A stretch of 64,000 bases of DNA from Pseudomonas chlororaphis (lineage in GTDB: Bacteria > Pseudomonadota > Gammaproteobacteria > Pseudomonadales > Pseudomonadaceae). The notes beneath the pieces are model-generated. The model had not been told where the DNA came from. It worked only from the letters and a program-made list of their open reading frames with translations, and did not search any database. Within the stretch, counting starts at the first letter, position 1, and each line of letters begins with the position of its first letter. Positions 1 to 8,297 of this stretch are shown piece after piece. Position numbers and translations under genes: made by a program. The DNA lies in the NCBI GenBank assembly GCA_001023535.1, contig CP011020.1:5020501-5084500 (forward strand), written 5' to 3'.

Positions 1-824
1 CGGGCAACCATCTCCAGCACCCGCAGCGGCATTGACGGGGCACTTCGGGTGATGACCTGGGCAGCGTCCAGCGCCAGCCTGCGCCCGGGGGTTTTCGCCG
101 TGAGGAAGAACACCTTGTCCAACTGCTGCGGCGCCAGGGCCTTGAGCATCGGGAACAGCGTGCCGACGGTCTTGCCGATGCCGGTGGGCGCCTGGGCCAT
201 CAGGCAACGCCCGGTGCTCACGGCCTTGAACACCGACTCGGCCAGGTGCCGTTGCCCGGGCCGAAAGCCGGCATGGGGAAAGGCCAGGGACTGCGCCCCC
301 AGGTTGCGGGCGTGCCGATGGGCCATTTCCTGCTCGGCCCAGGCCAGGAACAGCGCACATTGCGCTTCGAAGAACGCCAGAAGCTCGCCGGCCTCGAACC
401 CTTGCGTCAGGCAGGTTTCCTTTTCGCTGACGACGTCGAAGTACACCAGTGCCACGTCGATGCGCGAAAGCTGCAACCTCTGGCACATCAACCAGCCGTA
501 GATCTTCGCCTGGGCCCAGTGCAACTGCCGGTGGTTGGCCGGTTGCCTGGCCAGGTCGCCGCGATAGGTCTTCACTTCTTCAAGGCAGTTGCGCGCCGGA
601 TCGTAGCCATCGGCGCGGCCTTTGACGTTCAGCGTCTGGTAGCGCCCTTCCAGGCTAACCTCGGCCTGATAGACCTCGCTGCGCCGCGACGCCACGGTGC
701 GATGGCCGGCGATGCCTTCCAGGGCCGTGGGCGACGGCGTGAAGCGCAGGTCGAGATCACCCACCTTGGCGGTGAACTCACACAAGGCCCGCACCGCAAT
801 GCTGTAGCTTGGCGCGGGGTTCAT
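1..824 (-). CDS. XPD/DinG-type ATP-dependent DNA helicase with RecB-like nuclease N-terminus (partial, C-terminus outside window)
   Basis: The 274 visible residues start at an ATG whose bases overlap the stop codon of the upstream VRR-NUC gene (ATGA), so the two are translationally coupled. Residues 212-219 (APTGIGKT) form a Walker A motif, followed by a DEAD/DEAH-like segment (FFLTAKTPGR). Residues 60-110 carry D72, E83-x-K85 and a Q-x3-Y signature, the pattern of RecB/Cas4-type PD-(D/E)XK domains. The family unwinds DNA 5'-3' and pairs with FAN1-like nucleases in Pseudomonas genomes. The role in interstrand-crosslink or structured-DNA repair is inferred from the pairing. The rest of the gene lies beyond base 1. 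Confidence 0.85.
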   Translation of the reverse strand, partial: MNPAPSYSIAVRALCEFTAKVGDLDLRFTPSPTALEGIAGHRTVASRRSEVYQAEVSLEGRYQTLNVKGRADGYDPARNCLEEVKTYRGDLARQPANHRQLHWAQAKIYGWLMCQRLQLSRIDVALVYFDVVSEKETCLTQGFEAGELLAFFEAQCALFLAWAEQEMAHRHARNLGAQSLAFPHAGFRPGQRHLAESVFKAVSTGRCLMAQAPTGIGKTVGTLFPMLKALAPQQLDKVFFLTAKTPGRRLALDAAQVITRSAPSMPLRVLEMVA

Positions 825-2500
825 GCGCCCTGCTCCGCACCTTCTGGCAGCCACTGCACGTAGCACACTGCGACGGGCATGCGGTGCTCATGGCAGAACT
901 CCAGCCAGCGCAATTGATTGTCTTGCAGCCGATCGCCCGGCCCTTTGACCTCGATCATGCGGTAGGTCTTGTGCTGCAGCCAGAACTGGATCAGGTCCGG
1001 CATGCCGGCGCGGTTGGCCTTGATGTCCAGCAGCAACCGGCTGAACCAGTGCTTGAGGTGCTCGGCCGGCAAGCAGTCGAGGGCCTGTTCCAGCAATGTC
1101 TCGGACAATGCGCCCCAGAACACGAACGGCGACTGCACGCCCCACTTCTCGGCAAAACGACGCAGGATGGTGTGCCGATAGCGGCCATCGTCCAGCTCGG
1201 CAAAACACGCCGCGAACAAGTCGGCCCGACGGGCATGGAAGTCTTCATTGAGCAGGTCCACCGGCCCACGCTGGAACGGGTGGAAAAATGCCCCCGGCAG
1301 CGGCGCGAAAATCGCCGGCCAGCACAGCAGGCCGAACAGCGAGTTGATCAGGCTGTTCTCGACGTAATGCACCGGGGCGGCGTCATCGTGCAGGTGAGCC
1401 TGGACGTGATACTCCACCGACAGGGTCGGATCGACCCTGGGCAGTTGCAACTCCAGCCGCTGCACTTCACGGGCCAGGGCGCGCGGCACCGGCGGCCCGC
1501 CAAGCTTGCGGCGCAGCCGCGGCACGATCCTGAGCAGGGCCTGGGTTTCGGCGGCGCTTTGCGGCGCCTGTGCCGCCGACTCGCCCAGTTGCAGGGCCAG
1601 GGCATATTCGCCGATGCGCTCCAGCACCCGGATCATCCGCAACCGTGCGCCGGGGTAGGTACATTCACGGTAGATACACAAGGCCAAGGTAAAATCGCCC
1701 ATGCGTTCGCCCTGCTCGCCGAGCTGGTACAGCAACTTACCGCGCCGGCGCTCCAGCCACGGATTGTCCAAGGTCAGGGCATTGACCTGGGCGACGATCG
1801 CTTCCAGCGGCTCGCCGGCTTCGAAGCGTTGCTGGCATTCATGGAGGAACACACAGGCGTCGACGTCCTGGCGGTTGCGCAGTCCGCGGGACTCGGTGCT
1901 GAATTCGACGCTTTCATAGGTGAAGATGCCCAGGTCCGCCAGGACGAACTCCGACCAGTCCTGGTAGAGGTTGCCGAAGAACATCAGCCGCAAGCGGTCA
2001 CACAGCGGCATGATCGTCAGGCTGTAGAGCCGATCGTCAAGCTGCGGACACCAGGCGTGGAACGCCTGCGGCGGGTCGGCTCGCTCGGCGACGGCCAGGA
2101 GCCATTCAGCCTTCTTCGCCTTGGGTTGTTCGATCAGGTGCCCGAGGCACTGCAGGATCTCTGCCTTCAGCAGCACGTCGAACAACTCGGCAACCTCCAA
2201 CTCGGCCTGGTCCTCGACCCAACCCAAGGCCAGCAACGGTTGCACCGCCAGGCCAATCTCACCGATTTCCGGGTAGTTGAGCTTGCTGTGGCGAAACCGC
2301 ACCCCCTTGCGCATGACCATCCGCACCAGCAAGCCTTGGGACGCCCGGGGCATTGCGGCAAAATCGTCGACGAAGCGCTGCTCTTCGAAGCTGAGCACGT
2401 CGGCATACCGCTGCGTCAGCCAGCCCAGCACTTGCTGAAAGTTGTTCAGGTAATAAAAGGGATCGTCGAGGGAACTGGCTGTCACGGGAAGAAGCGCCAC
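821..2500 (-). CDS. VRR-NUC domain nuclease, FAN1-like
   Basis: This 559-residue protein ends in a VRR-NUC domain. D502 (GMPDLIQF) and E517-V-K519 followed by NQLRW make up the catalytic PD-(D/E)XK site. The preceding part is helical and rich in leucine, as in the SAP/TPR-like region of bacterial FAN1 homologues. Bacterial FAN1 proteins are structure-selective 5' exonucleases that can unhook interstrand crosslinks. It overlaps the downstream helicase gene by 4 bp, which implies a two-gene repair operon. The start at 2500 gives the family-like N-terminus MALLPVTASS. The function is family knowledge; the coupling is seen directly. Confidence 0.9.
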   Translation of the reverse strand: MALLPVTASSLDDPFYYLNNFQQVLGWLTQRYADVLSFEEQRFVDDFAAMPRASQGLLVRMVMRKGVRFRHSKLNYPEIGEIGLAVQPLLALGWVEDQAELEVAELFDVLLKAEILQCLGHLIEQPKAKKAEWLLAVAERADPPQAFHAWCPQLDDRLYSLTIMPLCDRLRLMFFGNLYQDWSEFVLADLGIFTYESVEFSTESRGLRNRQDVDACVFLHECQQRFEAGEPLEAIVAQVNALTLDNPWLERRRGKLLYQLGEQGERMGDFTLALCIYRECTYPGARLRMIRVLERIGEYALALQLGESAAQAPQSAAETQALLRIVPRLRRKLGGPPVPRALAREVQRLELQLPRVDPTLSVEYHVQAHLHDDAAPVHYVENSLINSLFGLLCWPAIFAPLPGAFFHPFQRGPVDLLNEDFHARRADLFAACFAELDDGRYRHTILRRFAEKWGVQSPFVFWGALSETLLEQALDCLPAEHLKHWFSRLLLDIKANRAGMPDLIQFWLQHKTYRMIEVKGPGDRLQDNQLRWLEFCHEHRMPVAVCYVQWLPEGAEQGA

Positions 2501-2707
2501 GGATGCTGGAATACTGGTTATGCATACAGATAGCAGCTACTAACACCCCAGGCAACTGCAAAAGATGAACGGTCCCCTATATTTAGAGATGAAATCCTTC
2601 GCTAAGTGATGAACTTTCCTACAGAGAGCAGGACCAATGGCGGTTAGCTACGTGATGGCGCAGTCGAATCAGCTGGGCCGTGGTTCTTTTGATCGAGAGG
2701 TTTGGAT

Positions 2708-2932
2708 ATGAGCATCAGGTTTCTGAGCCTGCCCCTGGCCGCCGTGGCCTTCCTGACATTGGCCGGTTGCGCGTCGCCCACCGTGGTGACCTTGCAGAAC
2801 GGTACCCAGTACCTGACCAAGGACACCCCCAATACCCGTACCTCCGATGGGTTCTACGAGTTCGAAGACATCGCCGGCAAGAAAATCCGCGTGCGCGCCG
2901 ACGACGTGGCAACGATCCGCAAGGAAGATTGA
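2708..2932 (+). CDS. Small YgdI/YgdR-like (DUF903) outer-membrane lipoprotein
   Basis: This 74-residue protein begins with a signal peptide ending in a lipobox (LTLAGC-A), so it should be diacylated at the Cys and anchored to the membrane. The mature part (TVVTLQNGTQYLTKDTP...) matches the small beta-rich DUF903 fold of YgdI/YgdR. ATG at 2708 is preferred over an in-frame TTG at 2702 because GAGAGG lies 7 nt upstream of it. It converges on the lipase gene across a hairpin. The cellular role of the family is unknown. Confidence 0.85.
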   Translation: MSIRFLSLPLAAVAFLTLAGCASPTVVTLQNGTQYLTKDTPNTRTSDGFYEFEDIAGKKIRVRADDVATIRKED

Positions 2933-2943
2933 CACCGTGGCGA

Positions 2944-2979
2944 AGGCGCTTGCTCGCGCTTGAGTGTGAGCAAGCGCCT
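2944..2979. terminator. Hairpin between lipoprotein and lipase genes (REP-like, likely bidirectional terminator)
   Basis: A 12-bp perfect inverted repeat (AGGCGCTTGCTC / GAGCAAGCGCCT) with a 12-nt loop lies between two convergent genes. The arm sequence resembles a degraded REP element (GCTTGCTCGCG core). There is no clear T-tract, so termination is inferred from position. Confidence 0.6.
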
Positions 2980-3016
2980 CGTCGCAGGTTACTCAGTCAC
3001 CGTCCATGCCTGGTCA

Positions 3017-4870
3017 TCAGGCGAACACGATACCCTCACCGCCCACCTGCCCAACCCCGACACCCACCAGGGTCACCGAGCTGTCCCCCACTTGCAGCAG
3101 CGTGTCGCTGCCGACCTGGGACAGGTGCTGTCGATAGTCATACCCTTCCCCGGCCCCCTGCACACCGATGAACACCAGTTTGTCGCCCGCGTCGAAACCG
3201 CTGATGCGATCCTGACCGAATGCACCGTTGAAAATGAACGTGTCACGTCCACCGCCCGATTGCATGACGTCGTTCCCGGTGCCCCCCACCAACGTGTCGT
3301 CGCCCGCGCCGCCCAGCAGCCGGTCGTTGTCGGCGTGACCGAACAGCCAGTCGCCCGTCGCGTGGGCCACGAGACTGTCATCGCCCGCGGTGCTCTTGAC
3401 CGCTGACGCGTACGCCGTCAGGTTGCCGCCGGCCAACAGGCCATTGGCGGTGACGCTGTGGCTGACCTCGTCCTTGAGCATGCCCCACAACGATCCAGGT
3501 TCCTGGCTCACCAGCGTGCCGATGTCGCGGGTGATGCTGATCCCGCCGTGGGCATCGCGCATGTACAACGTTCCGGCACCATCGCTGGCAAAGGTGAAGT
3601 CGTGCACCGACTGCTGCAGATGCAGGCTGTTGTGGCCCTGCCCGCCCAGTATCACGTTGTAGCCTCCGCCGTCGCGGAAGGTGTCATTGCCGGCACGGCC
3701 TTCCAGGTAGTCGTTGCCCTGGCCGCCCTGGATCAGGTCGTCCTTGTCGGTGCCGAGGATGAACGTGCTGCCGGTGTGGGCCTCGGCGTTGCGGTTGAGG
3801 TCTTGCACCCAGGTGTTGCTGCGGGCCGGGTCCGACAGGTTGGCGACGACGATGGTCGAGTCTTTTTGCGTAAGGTCGTAGAACGCCGAGCTGATGATCC
3901 GGCCCATGCCATCGGCGTAACCGGTGGGCAGGTGGGAGATCCAGGTGGGGATGTTGAGGATGGAAAACGGCAGCACGTTCCACGCGGTCGAAGCGTAGTG
4001 ATCATTGAAGCTGACGATGTTGTTGGTCGCCGAGGCCTGCTGCACGTCGTGCACGCCCACCGACGCCAGGTTGAACGTCGAGCCGTCCAGCGCCCGGAAC
4101 ACCGGGTCGTTTTCGTAACCGATGTTCAGCACCTTGTCGGTGCTGCTCTGGGTCGGCGACGCGTAGGCGATGTAGTTGGCGTTGTTGTAGAACCCGGACC
4201 ACTGGCTGGTGCTCAGGTCGGCCAGGCTGTTGACCGCCAACCCGCCGAGGCTATGCCCGCTGACCAGGACGTTTTCCCCGCCAAGGCCATGGGCCTGGGC
4301 AAACCGGGCGACGTCGCCGAGCAGCGTGCCGAAGGCTTCGCCGGCGTAGTTTTTGGCATAGTCCTTGGGCCCCAGCGCGGCCATCACGTCATTGATCACG
4401 TCGCCAATGGAGTCGCCGATCAGGTTCTCCCGTGGGCCGCTGGTCCCGCGAAACGACACGCCGATCTCGCTCAACTGCCCGGCGGCGTCGTACTTACCCA
4501 GGATCTCTACCTGGGCGGTGGTGTAGCCGGCCTTTTCGCCGAAGAACGTACCGCGCCCGTCGACCTTGCCGGTGTAGCCCAGTTGCGACGCGCTGATGGG
4601 CGTCCAGCCGGCCTTGTGCAACGCCTCCAGGGCCAGTTTTTCCGAATCGGGGTTCCATGGCACGCCGGGAATCACCCCTTGCGAATCGGTGCCACCGAGC
4701 AGCGCGGTCACCAGGGTCGCCGGCAGGCCGGTGCCGAAGCCGTATTGCTGGTAGCCGACGGCGAACCCGTTGTCGAGGTTGTGGTAGGAGTACAACATGA
4801 TCGCCATCGCATCGCCGACCAGGGCTTTGGACGCCTCGGTGCCGAAGGTCTTGTAGTCATAGATACCCAT
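3017..4870 (-). CDS. lipA: Secreted family I.3 lipase (RTX, type I secretion substrate)
   Basis: This 617-residue extracellular triacylglycerol lipase has the catalytic triad of family I.3: Ser207 in GHSLGG, Asp255 (YENDPVF) and His313 (TWISHLP). These are the positions reported for Pseudomonas/Serratia family enzymes. The second half carries GGxGxDxux calcium-binding repeats, followed by an uncleaved C-terminal secretion signal ending GEGIVFA. There is no N-terminal signal peptide, as expected for an AprDEF-type substrate. At 617 residues it matches the longer members, including those described as polyurethanases (PueA-type), rather than the 476-residue TliA type. ATG 4870 is chosen because upstream in-frame codons translate a REP element. 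It is the last gene of the apr locus. Confidence 0.93.
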   Translation of the reverse strand: MGIYDYKTFGTEASKALVGDAMAIMLYSYHNLDNGFAVGYQQYGFGTGLPATLVTALLGGTDSQGVIPGVPWNPDSEKLALEALHKAGWTPISASQLGYTGKVDGRGTFFGEKAGYTTAQVEILGKYDAAGQLSEIGVSFRGTSGPRENLIGDSIGDVINDVMAALGPKDYAKNYAGEAFGTLLGDVARFAQAHGLGGENVLVSGHSLGGLAVNSLADLSTSQWSGFYNNANYIAYASPTQSSTDKVLNIGYENDPVFRALDGSTFNLASVGVHDVQQASATNNIVSFNDHYASTAWNVLPFSILNIPTWISHLPTGYADGMGRIISSAFYDLTQKDSTIVVANLSDPARSNTWVQDLNRNAEAHTGSTFILGTDKDDLIQGGQGNDYLEGRAGNDTFRDGGGYNVILGGQGHNSLHLQQSVHDFTFASDGAGTLYMRDAHGGISITRDIGTLVSQEPGSLWGMLKDEVSHSVTANGLLAGGNLTAYASAVKSTAGDDSLVAHATGDWLFGHADNDRLLGGAGDDTLVGGTGNDVMQSGGGRDTFIFNGAFGQDRISGFDAGDKLVFIGVQGAGEGYDYRQHLSQVGSDTLLQVGDSSVTLVGVGVGQVGGEGIVFA

Positions 4871-4928
4871 GTCCTGCTGCCTCTTTTTTGTTGTTGGAAT
4901 GCGGAAAAACGAATGGCCAAAGACCTTC

Positions 4929-5017
4929 GTGGCGAGGGAGCTTGCTCCCGTCGGGCAGCGTAGCGGCCCTTCAGGGTGAGCGCTTCGCACTCAAGCGGGA
5001 GCAAGCTCCCTCGCCAC
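4929..5017. repeat. REPIN-type doublet (GTGGCGAGGGAGC family), copy 1
   Basis: Two 22-nt inverted arms (GTGGCGAGGGAGCTTGCTCC.. at 4929-4950 and its complement at 4996-5017) enclose about 45 nt. This arrangement is typical of Pseudomonas REP doublets mobilised by RAYT transposases; no RAYT gene is in the window. It sits between the autotransporter and lipase genes and could act as an mRNA stability or termination structure. Confidence 0.85.
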
Positions 5018-5037
5018 GCAAACTGGTGTCTTTGCGG

Positions 5038-8000
5038 CTAGAACTGCCAATCCAGCGTCAGCCCCATGCCATGGCTTTTGTCCCGGGATCCGAGCAGGCC
5101 GTTGTAGTCCAGGTTGACCTGCACATCCTTGGCCACCGCCAGCCCGGCACGGGCACCGATCACGGCGGCGTTGCGGTCCATGGACACGCTCTGCACCGCA
5201 AAGGTGTTGCTGCTGCCGGCGAAGGCCAGGTCCTGTTCCGAACGGGTATTGCTCAAGTTGTGCTGCCAGCCGAGGGAGCCGGAGAGTTCCAGCTGCTGTT
5301 TCTCCGAGAGCGCCAGGCTGCGGCTCGCTCGCACACCCAGGGTCGAAAGCAGCGCATCGCGACGGTCGTCGTTACCTCGCAGCGCGGCGTTGTCGCCTTT
5401 TTCATGGAAGCTGTCGCTGTCCAGATGCACATAGGCCAGGTTGGCAAACGGCTCCAGGGCCAGCGGCTGCACGTCGAGGCGGTAGGCGGCTTCGGTGAAG
5501 AACTGGGCGGTCTGGGCGTCGCGCTTGGTTTTCTCCCGGCCGCTGACATCACCCCATTGCACGTCCCGTTTGACGTCGATGCGATGCCAGCTGTAGGCAC
5601 CGCCGACGGTAAGGCGCACGGCGTCGATTTCATGCCCCAGGTAGGCGCCCAGGTGATAGCTGTCGGCCTTGGCCGACGAGTGCGTGCCATCGCCCATGCT
5701 CAATGAACTGTCGCTGTAGCCGGTGACGACACCCAGGCGAGTCTGCTCGCCGATCAACCCATCGGCCCCCACCAGCAGCCCGCCAATGGAGCTGTTGGCG
5801 CTGGCATTGTCATTGCCGCCATCGCTCTTGCCCCAGGCCCCGAGCACCTTGACCCAGACGTTGCTGTCGGCAGTGCTCGGGGTATTCGCGTCATACAAGG
5901 CGTCCTGGCGCAAGCGATCACCGACGGCTTCACGCAAGTGGCGGCTGTCGTTGATCAGCAACGTGCCGACGGCCGGGTGGATTTCGCCAGAGAGTGGCTG
6001 GAAGGCTTGCTGCGCCGCGGCGGCACTGGGCGATAACAACAAGGCTTCGTAAAGGCCGTTGCCGGCGCCCAGTTGCTCCGCGGCGGTCGCTACGGAGCGC
6101 TGGTTGGGCGTCAGGCCAAGGCTGGCGAACGACACGGCGTTGCGCTCGACCGCCAGTTGAATGCCACTGGCGCTGTAGGCCAGGTCGCCGCCGAGAAACG
6201 CGTAATTGGGCAAGACCTGGCCAAAACGCCCGTCGATACCGCCGGCGGCCTGCAGGATGTTGAACTGCGTGCCCAGCAGGCTCTTCACCTCACGGGCCGT
6301 GAGCAGCGTCGGGCTGTTTTCCAATGACAGCGACACCGTAGCGCCGTCGATGGAAGCCTTGCCGCCCGCCACGATCAAATCGCTGGAGGTCGGCGAGACC
6401 TCCACTGCGTAGGTCGAACCCGGCTCGAAGGTCACGTCTCCTGCCACCTGCAGTGTGCCGATGGAGTTGCCCGGTGCCACGCTGCCGCCGCGATTGGCGG
6501 TCAGGCCGGCAACGCGCCCGTTGCCGCCGAGGACGCCGCCGTCATTGACGGTCACCGTCGAGGCCAGTGAACCGTTGACGGCCAGTCGGCCTTCATTGAC
6601 CAGGGTCGGCCCGCTGTAGCGGTTGTCGCCGGTCAGCACCAGGGTGCCGAGGCCTTCCTTGGTCAGCCCGCCGTGGCCGGCGATGTTGTTGCGCCAGACG
6701 TCCAGGCCACACTGGATCCCGCTGCACACGCGCTCCGTGGGCTTGCCGGCGTCTATGGTCGCGCCAATGCCCGGCAGGTCGACCACGAACTGGCCATCGC
6801 CGTAGGCCCCGTCGATCCGGAACGCTTCGGGAATGTCGGCCTCGGTCACCAACATCGACGGACCGTCGATGGCCTTGCCCAGGTTGATCATGCCCCAGCC
6901 GTACAGCGCATCGACGCCCGGCGCGCCCATGTCGGTGGCCGTGGTGCGCAGCACGCTGGCAACCTGAGCACCGGTCATGTACGGGAAGCGCTCCATCAAC
7001 ACGGCGACGCTGCCGGCCACATGGGGGGCGGCCATGGAGGTGCCGCTCTTGTTGCCGTAGCCCACGGTCAGGTCATCGGCGCTGGTACCGCCGATCACCG
7101 CACTGTAGACCCGCGTGCCCGGCGCCGAGACGCAGAAACTGGCGGTGTAGCCGCAGCGCGAGGAGAAGGTACTGATGGTGTAGGGATCGGGGCTGGCGGT
7201 ATCCGGGTTGACTTGCAGCGCCGCGACGGTCAGCCAGTTGGGGGCGATGTCCGGCACGAAATACGCCAGGCCGGCGATGGCGTCGGGGTTGTTGAGGTTG
7301 TAGTCGTTGCCGGCGGCGAAAATCGTCACGATGCCGCTGCGGGCCGCCGCGATGGCGCCCTCGTAGGCGCCGCCCGGCTTGGTCCCCAGCAGCGGGCGGA
7401 TCTGGTCGAATTGCAACTGCGCGTCCTGCACGGTGAAGTGCGGGAACGCCGGGTCGCGCCCGCCCTGGTCGAAGCGGTCGGTGATGCCGATGCCCCAGCT
7501 GTTGTTGATGATCCGTGCGCCGCTGGCGATCAGCGCGTCCCAACCGGCCTTGTACACCGCGCCGTCGTTGCCCAGGATGATGCCGTCCTCGGGGCCGGGG
7601 TCGCCGTTGTCGGCGCTGATGATCTGTGCGTTGAACGCCACGCCGTGCATTGGCCCACCGTCGCGGCTGCCGGCGGCGATCCCGCCGACGTGGGTGCCGT
7701 GGGAGCCCAGCTTGCCGTCGGAACCGACCGTGGGCGAACCGTCGTAGCGAAACGGATCACCGGCCTTCACCGGAATGTACGGGTCGGTGTACTCGCGGAT
7801 GCCGCTGGTGACCAGGGTCACGACTTTATCGCTGCCGGAGAACTCCGGGTGGGCGGCATACACCGGCTGGTCGAAGATCCCCAGTTTCACGCCCTTGCCG
7901 GTGTAGCCGGCGGCATAGGCCTTCTGGGCGTTGATCGCGCCCAGGCCCCATTCGGCGTTGAATTCGCTGCTGCGCCAACTGTCCGGATCGCCTGCCTTGC

Positions 8001-8130
8001 CCGCCTCGACATACGGCGCCGCCTGCGCCGTGCCCAGGCTTGCCAGTGCACAGAGCATGGCGTGGTTGAGGGCTTTGGGCACAAACACGCGACGGGTTCT
8101 TGCGGGTTGTTTTTTGTTATCAGTCTTCAT
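5038..8130 (-). CDS. Autotransporter serine protease (subtilisin-like S8 passenger, type Va secretion)
   Basis: This 1,030-residue protein has a long signal peptide (residues 1-37, ending AQA) and an S8 peptidase domain with Asp87 (GIFD), His144 (SHGTHVGG) and Ser365 (GTSMAAPH). A beta-helical PATR-type repeat follows around residues 515-590 (GLTKEGLGTLVLTGDN, then LGGNGRVAG). The C-terminal 280 residues form a translocator barrel ending in WQF, the usual terminal Phe. It resembles the PspA/PspB (PrtA/PrtB) proteases found between aprF and the lipase gene in P. fluorescens. Here there is one copy instead of the frequent two. ATG 8130 has AAGGAAGG about 8 nt upstream. Natural substrates are unknown. 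Confidence 0.93.
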   Translation of the reverse strand: MKTDNKKQPARTRRVFVPKALNHAMLCALASLGTAQAAPYVEAGKAGDPDSWRSSEFNAEWGLGAINAQKAYAAGYTGKGVKLGIFDQPVYAAHPEFSGSDKVVTLVTSGIREYTDPYIPVKAGDPFRYDGSPTVGSDGKLGSHGTHVGGIAAGSRDGGPMHGVAFNAQIISADNGDPGPEDGIILGNDGAVYKAGWDALIASGARIINNSWGIGITDRFDQGGRDPAFPHFTVQDAQLQFDQIRPLLGTKPGGAYEGAIAAARSGIVTIFAAGNDYNLNNPDAIAGLAYFVPDIAPNWLTVAALQVNPDTASPDPYTISTFSSRCGYTASFCVSAPGTRVYSAVIGGTSADDLTVGYGNKSGTSMAAPHVAGSVAVLMERFPYMTGAQVASVLRTTATDMGAPGVDALYGWGMINLGKAIDGPSMLVTEADIPEAFRIDGAYGDGQFVVDLPGIGATIDAGKPTERVCSGIQCGLDVWRNNIAGHGGLTKEGLGTLVLTGDNRYSGPTLVNEGRLAVNGSLASTVTVNDGGVLGGNGRVAGLTANRGGSVAPGNSIGTLQVAGDVTFEPGSTYAVEVSPTSSDLIVAGGKASIDGATVSLSLENSPTLLTAREVKSLLGTQFNILQAAGGIDGRFGQVLPNYAFLGGDLAYSASGIQLAVERNAVSFASLGLTPNQRSVATAAEQLGAGNGLYEALLLSPSAAAAQQAFQPLSGEIHPAVGTLLINDSRHLREAVGDRLRQDALYDANTPSTADSNVWVKVLGAWGKSDGGNDNASANSSIGGLLVGADGLIGEQTRLGVVTGYSDSSLSMGDGTHSSAKADSYHLGAYLGHEIDAVRLTVGGAYSWHRIDVKRDVQWGDVSGREKTKRDAQTAQFFTEAAYRLDVQPLALEPFANLAYVHLDSDSFHEKGDNAALRGNDDRRDALLSTLGVRASRSLALSEKQQLELSGSLGWQHNLSNTRSEQDLAFAGSSNTFAVQSVSMDRNAAVIGARAGLAVAKDVQVNLDYNGLLGSRDKSHGMGLTLDWQF

Positions 8131-8185
8131 CAACGAACCTTCCTTAGTGGCTGCAAAAATCCTGTGCTGACCTACGCCGGTCCCC

Positions 8186-8274
8186 GTGGCGAGGGAGCTT
8201 GCTCCCGCTGGGTTGTGCAACAGCCCCTGCTTGTGAGCGCTTCGCACTCAAGCGGGAGCAAGCTCCCTCGCCAC
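8186..8274. repeat. REPIN-type doublet (GTGGCGAGGGAGC family), copy 2
   Basis: The arms GTGGCGAGGGAGCTTGCTCC.. and their complement are nearly identical to those at 4929-5017. The right halves share the same GAGCGCTTCGCACTCAAGCG stretch. It lies between aprF and the autotransporter gene, so this gene is flanked by two copies of one element in the same orientation. Confidence 0.85.
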
Positions 8275-8297
8275 AAAGGCCGGACAGCCATCCCTAG

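Noticed and set aside
821..2533. Long plus-strand frame of 574 codons opposite the VRR-NUC gene
   Set aside because: It is the GC-driven antisense shadow of the VRR-NUC frame: no domain, Gln/His/Leu-rich composition, and the minus-strand frame has clear catalytic motifs.
4871..4990. N-terminal extension of the lipase by 40 residues
   Set aside because: The extra codons translate part of a REPIN element; the family N-terminus begins at 4870.
4929..5017. CRISPR-like or phage attachment interpretation of the palindromic repeats
   Set aside because: Only paired inverted arms with short spacers, scattered singly between genes; this is REP/REPIN architecture.
8131..8247. N-terminal extension of the autotransporter by 39 residues
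   Set aside because: The extra codons translate the second REPIN copy; a good ribosome site precedes ATG 8130 and the signal peptide starts there.
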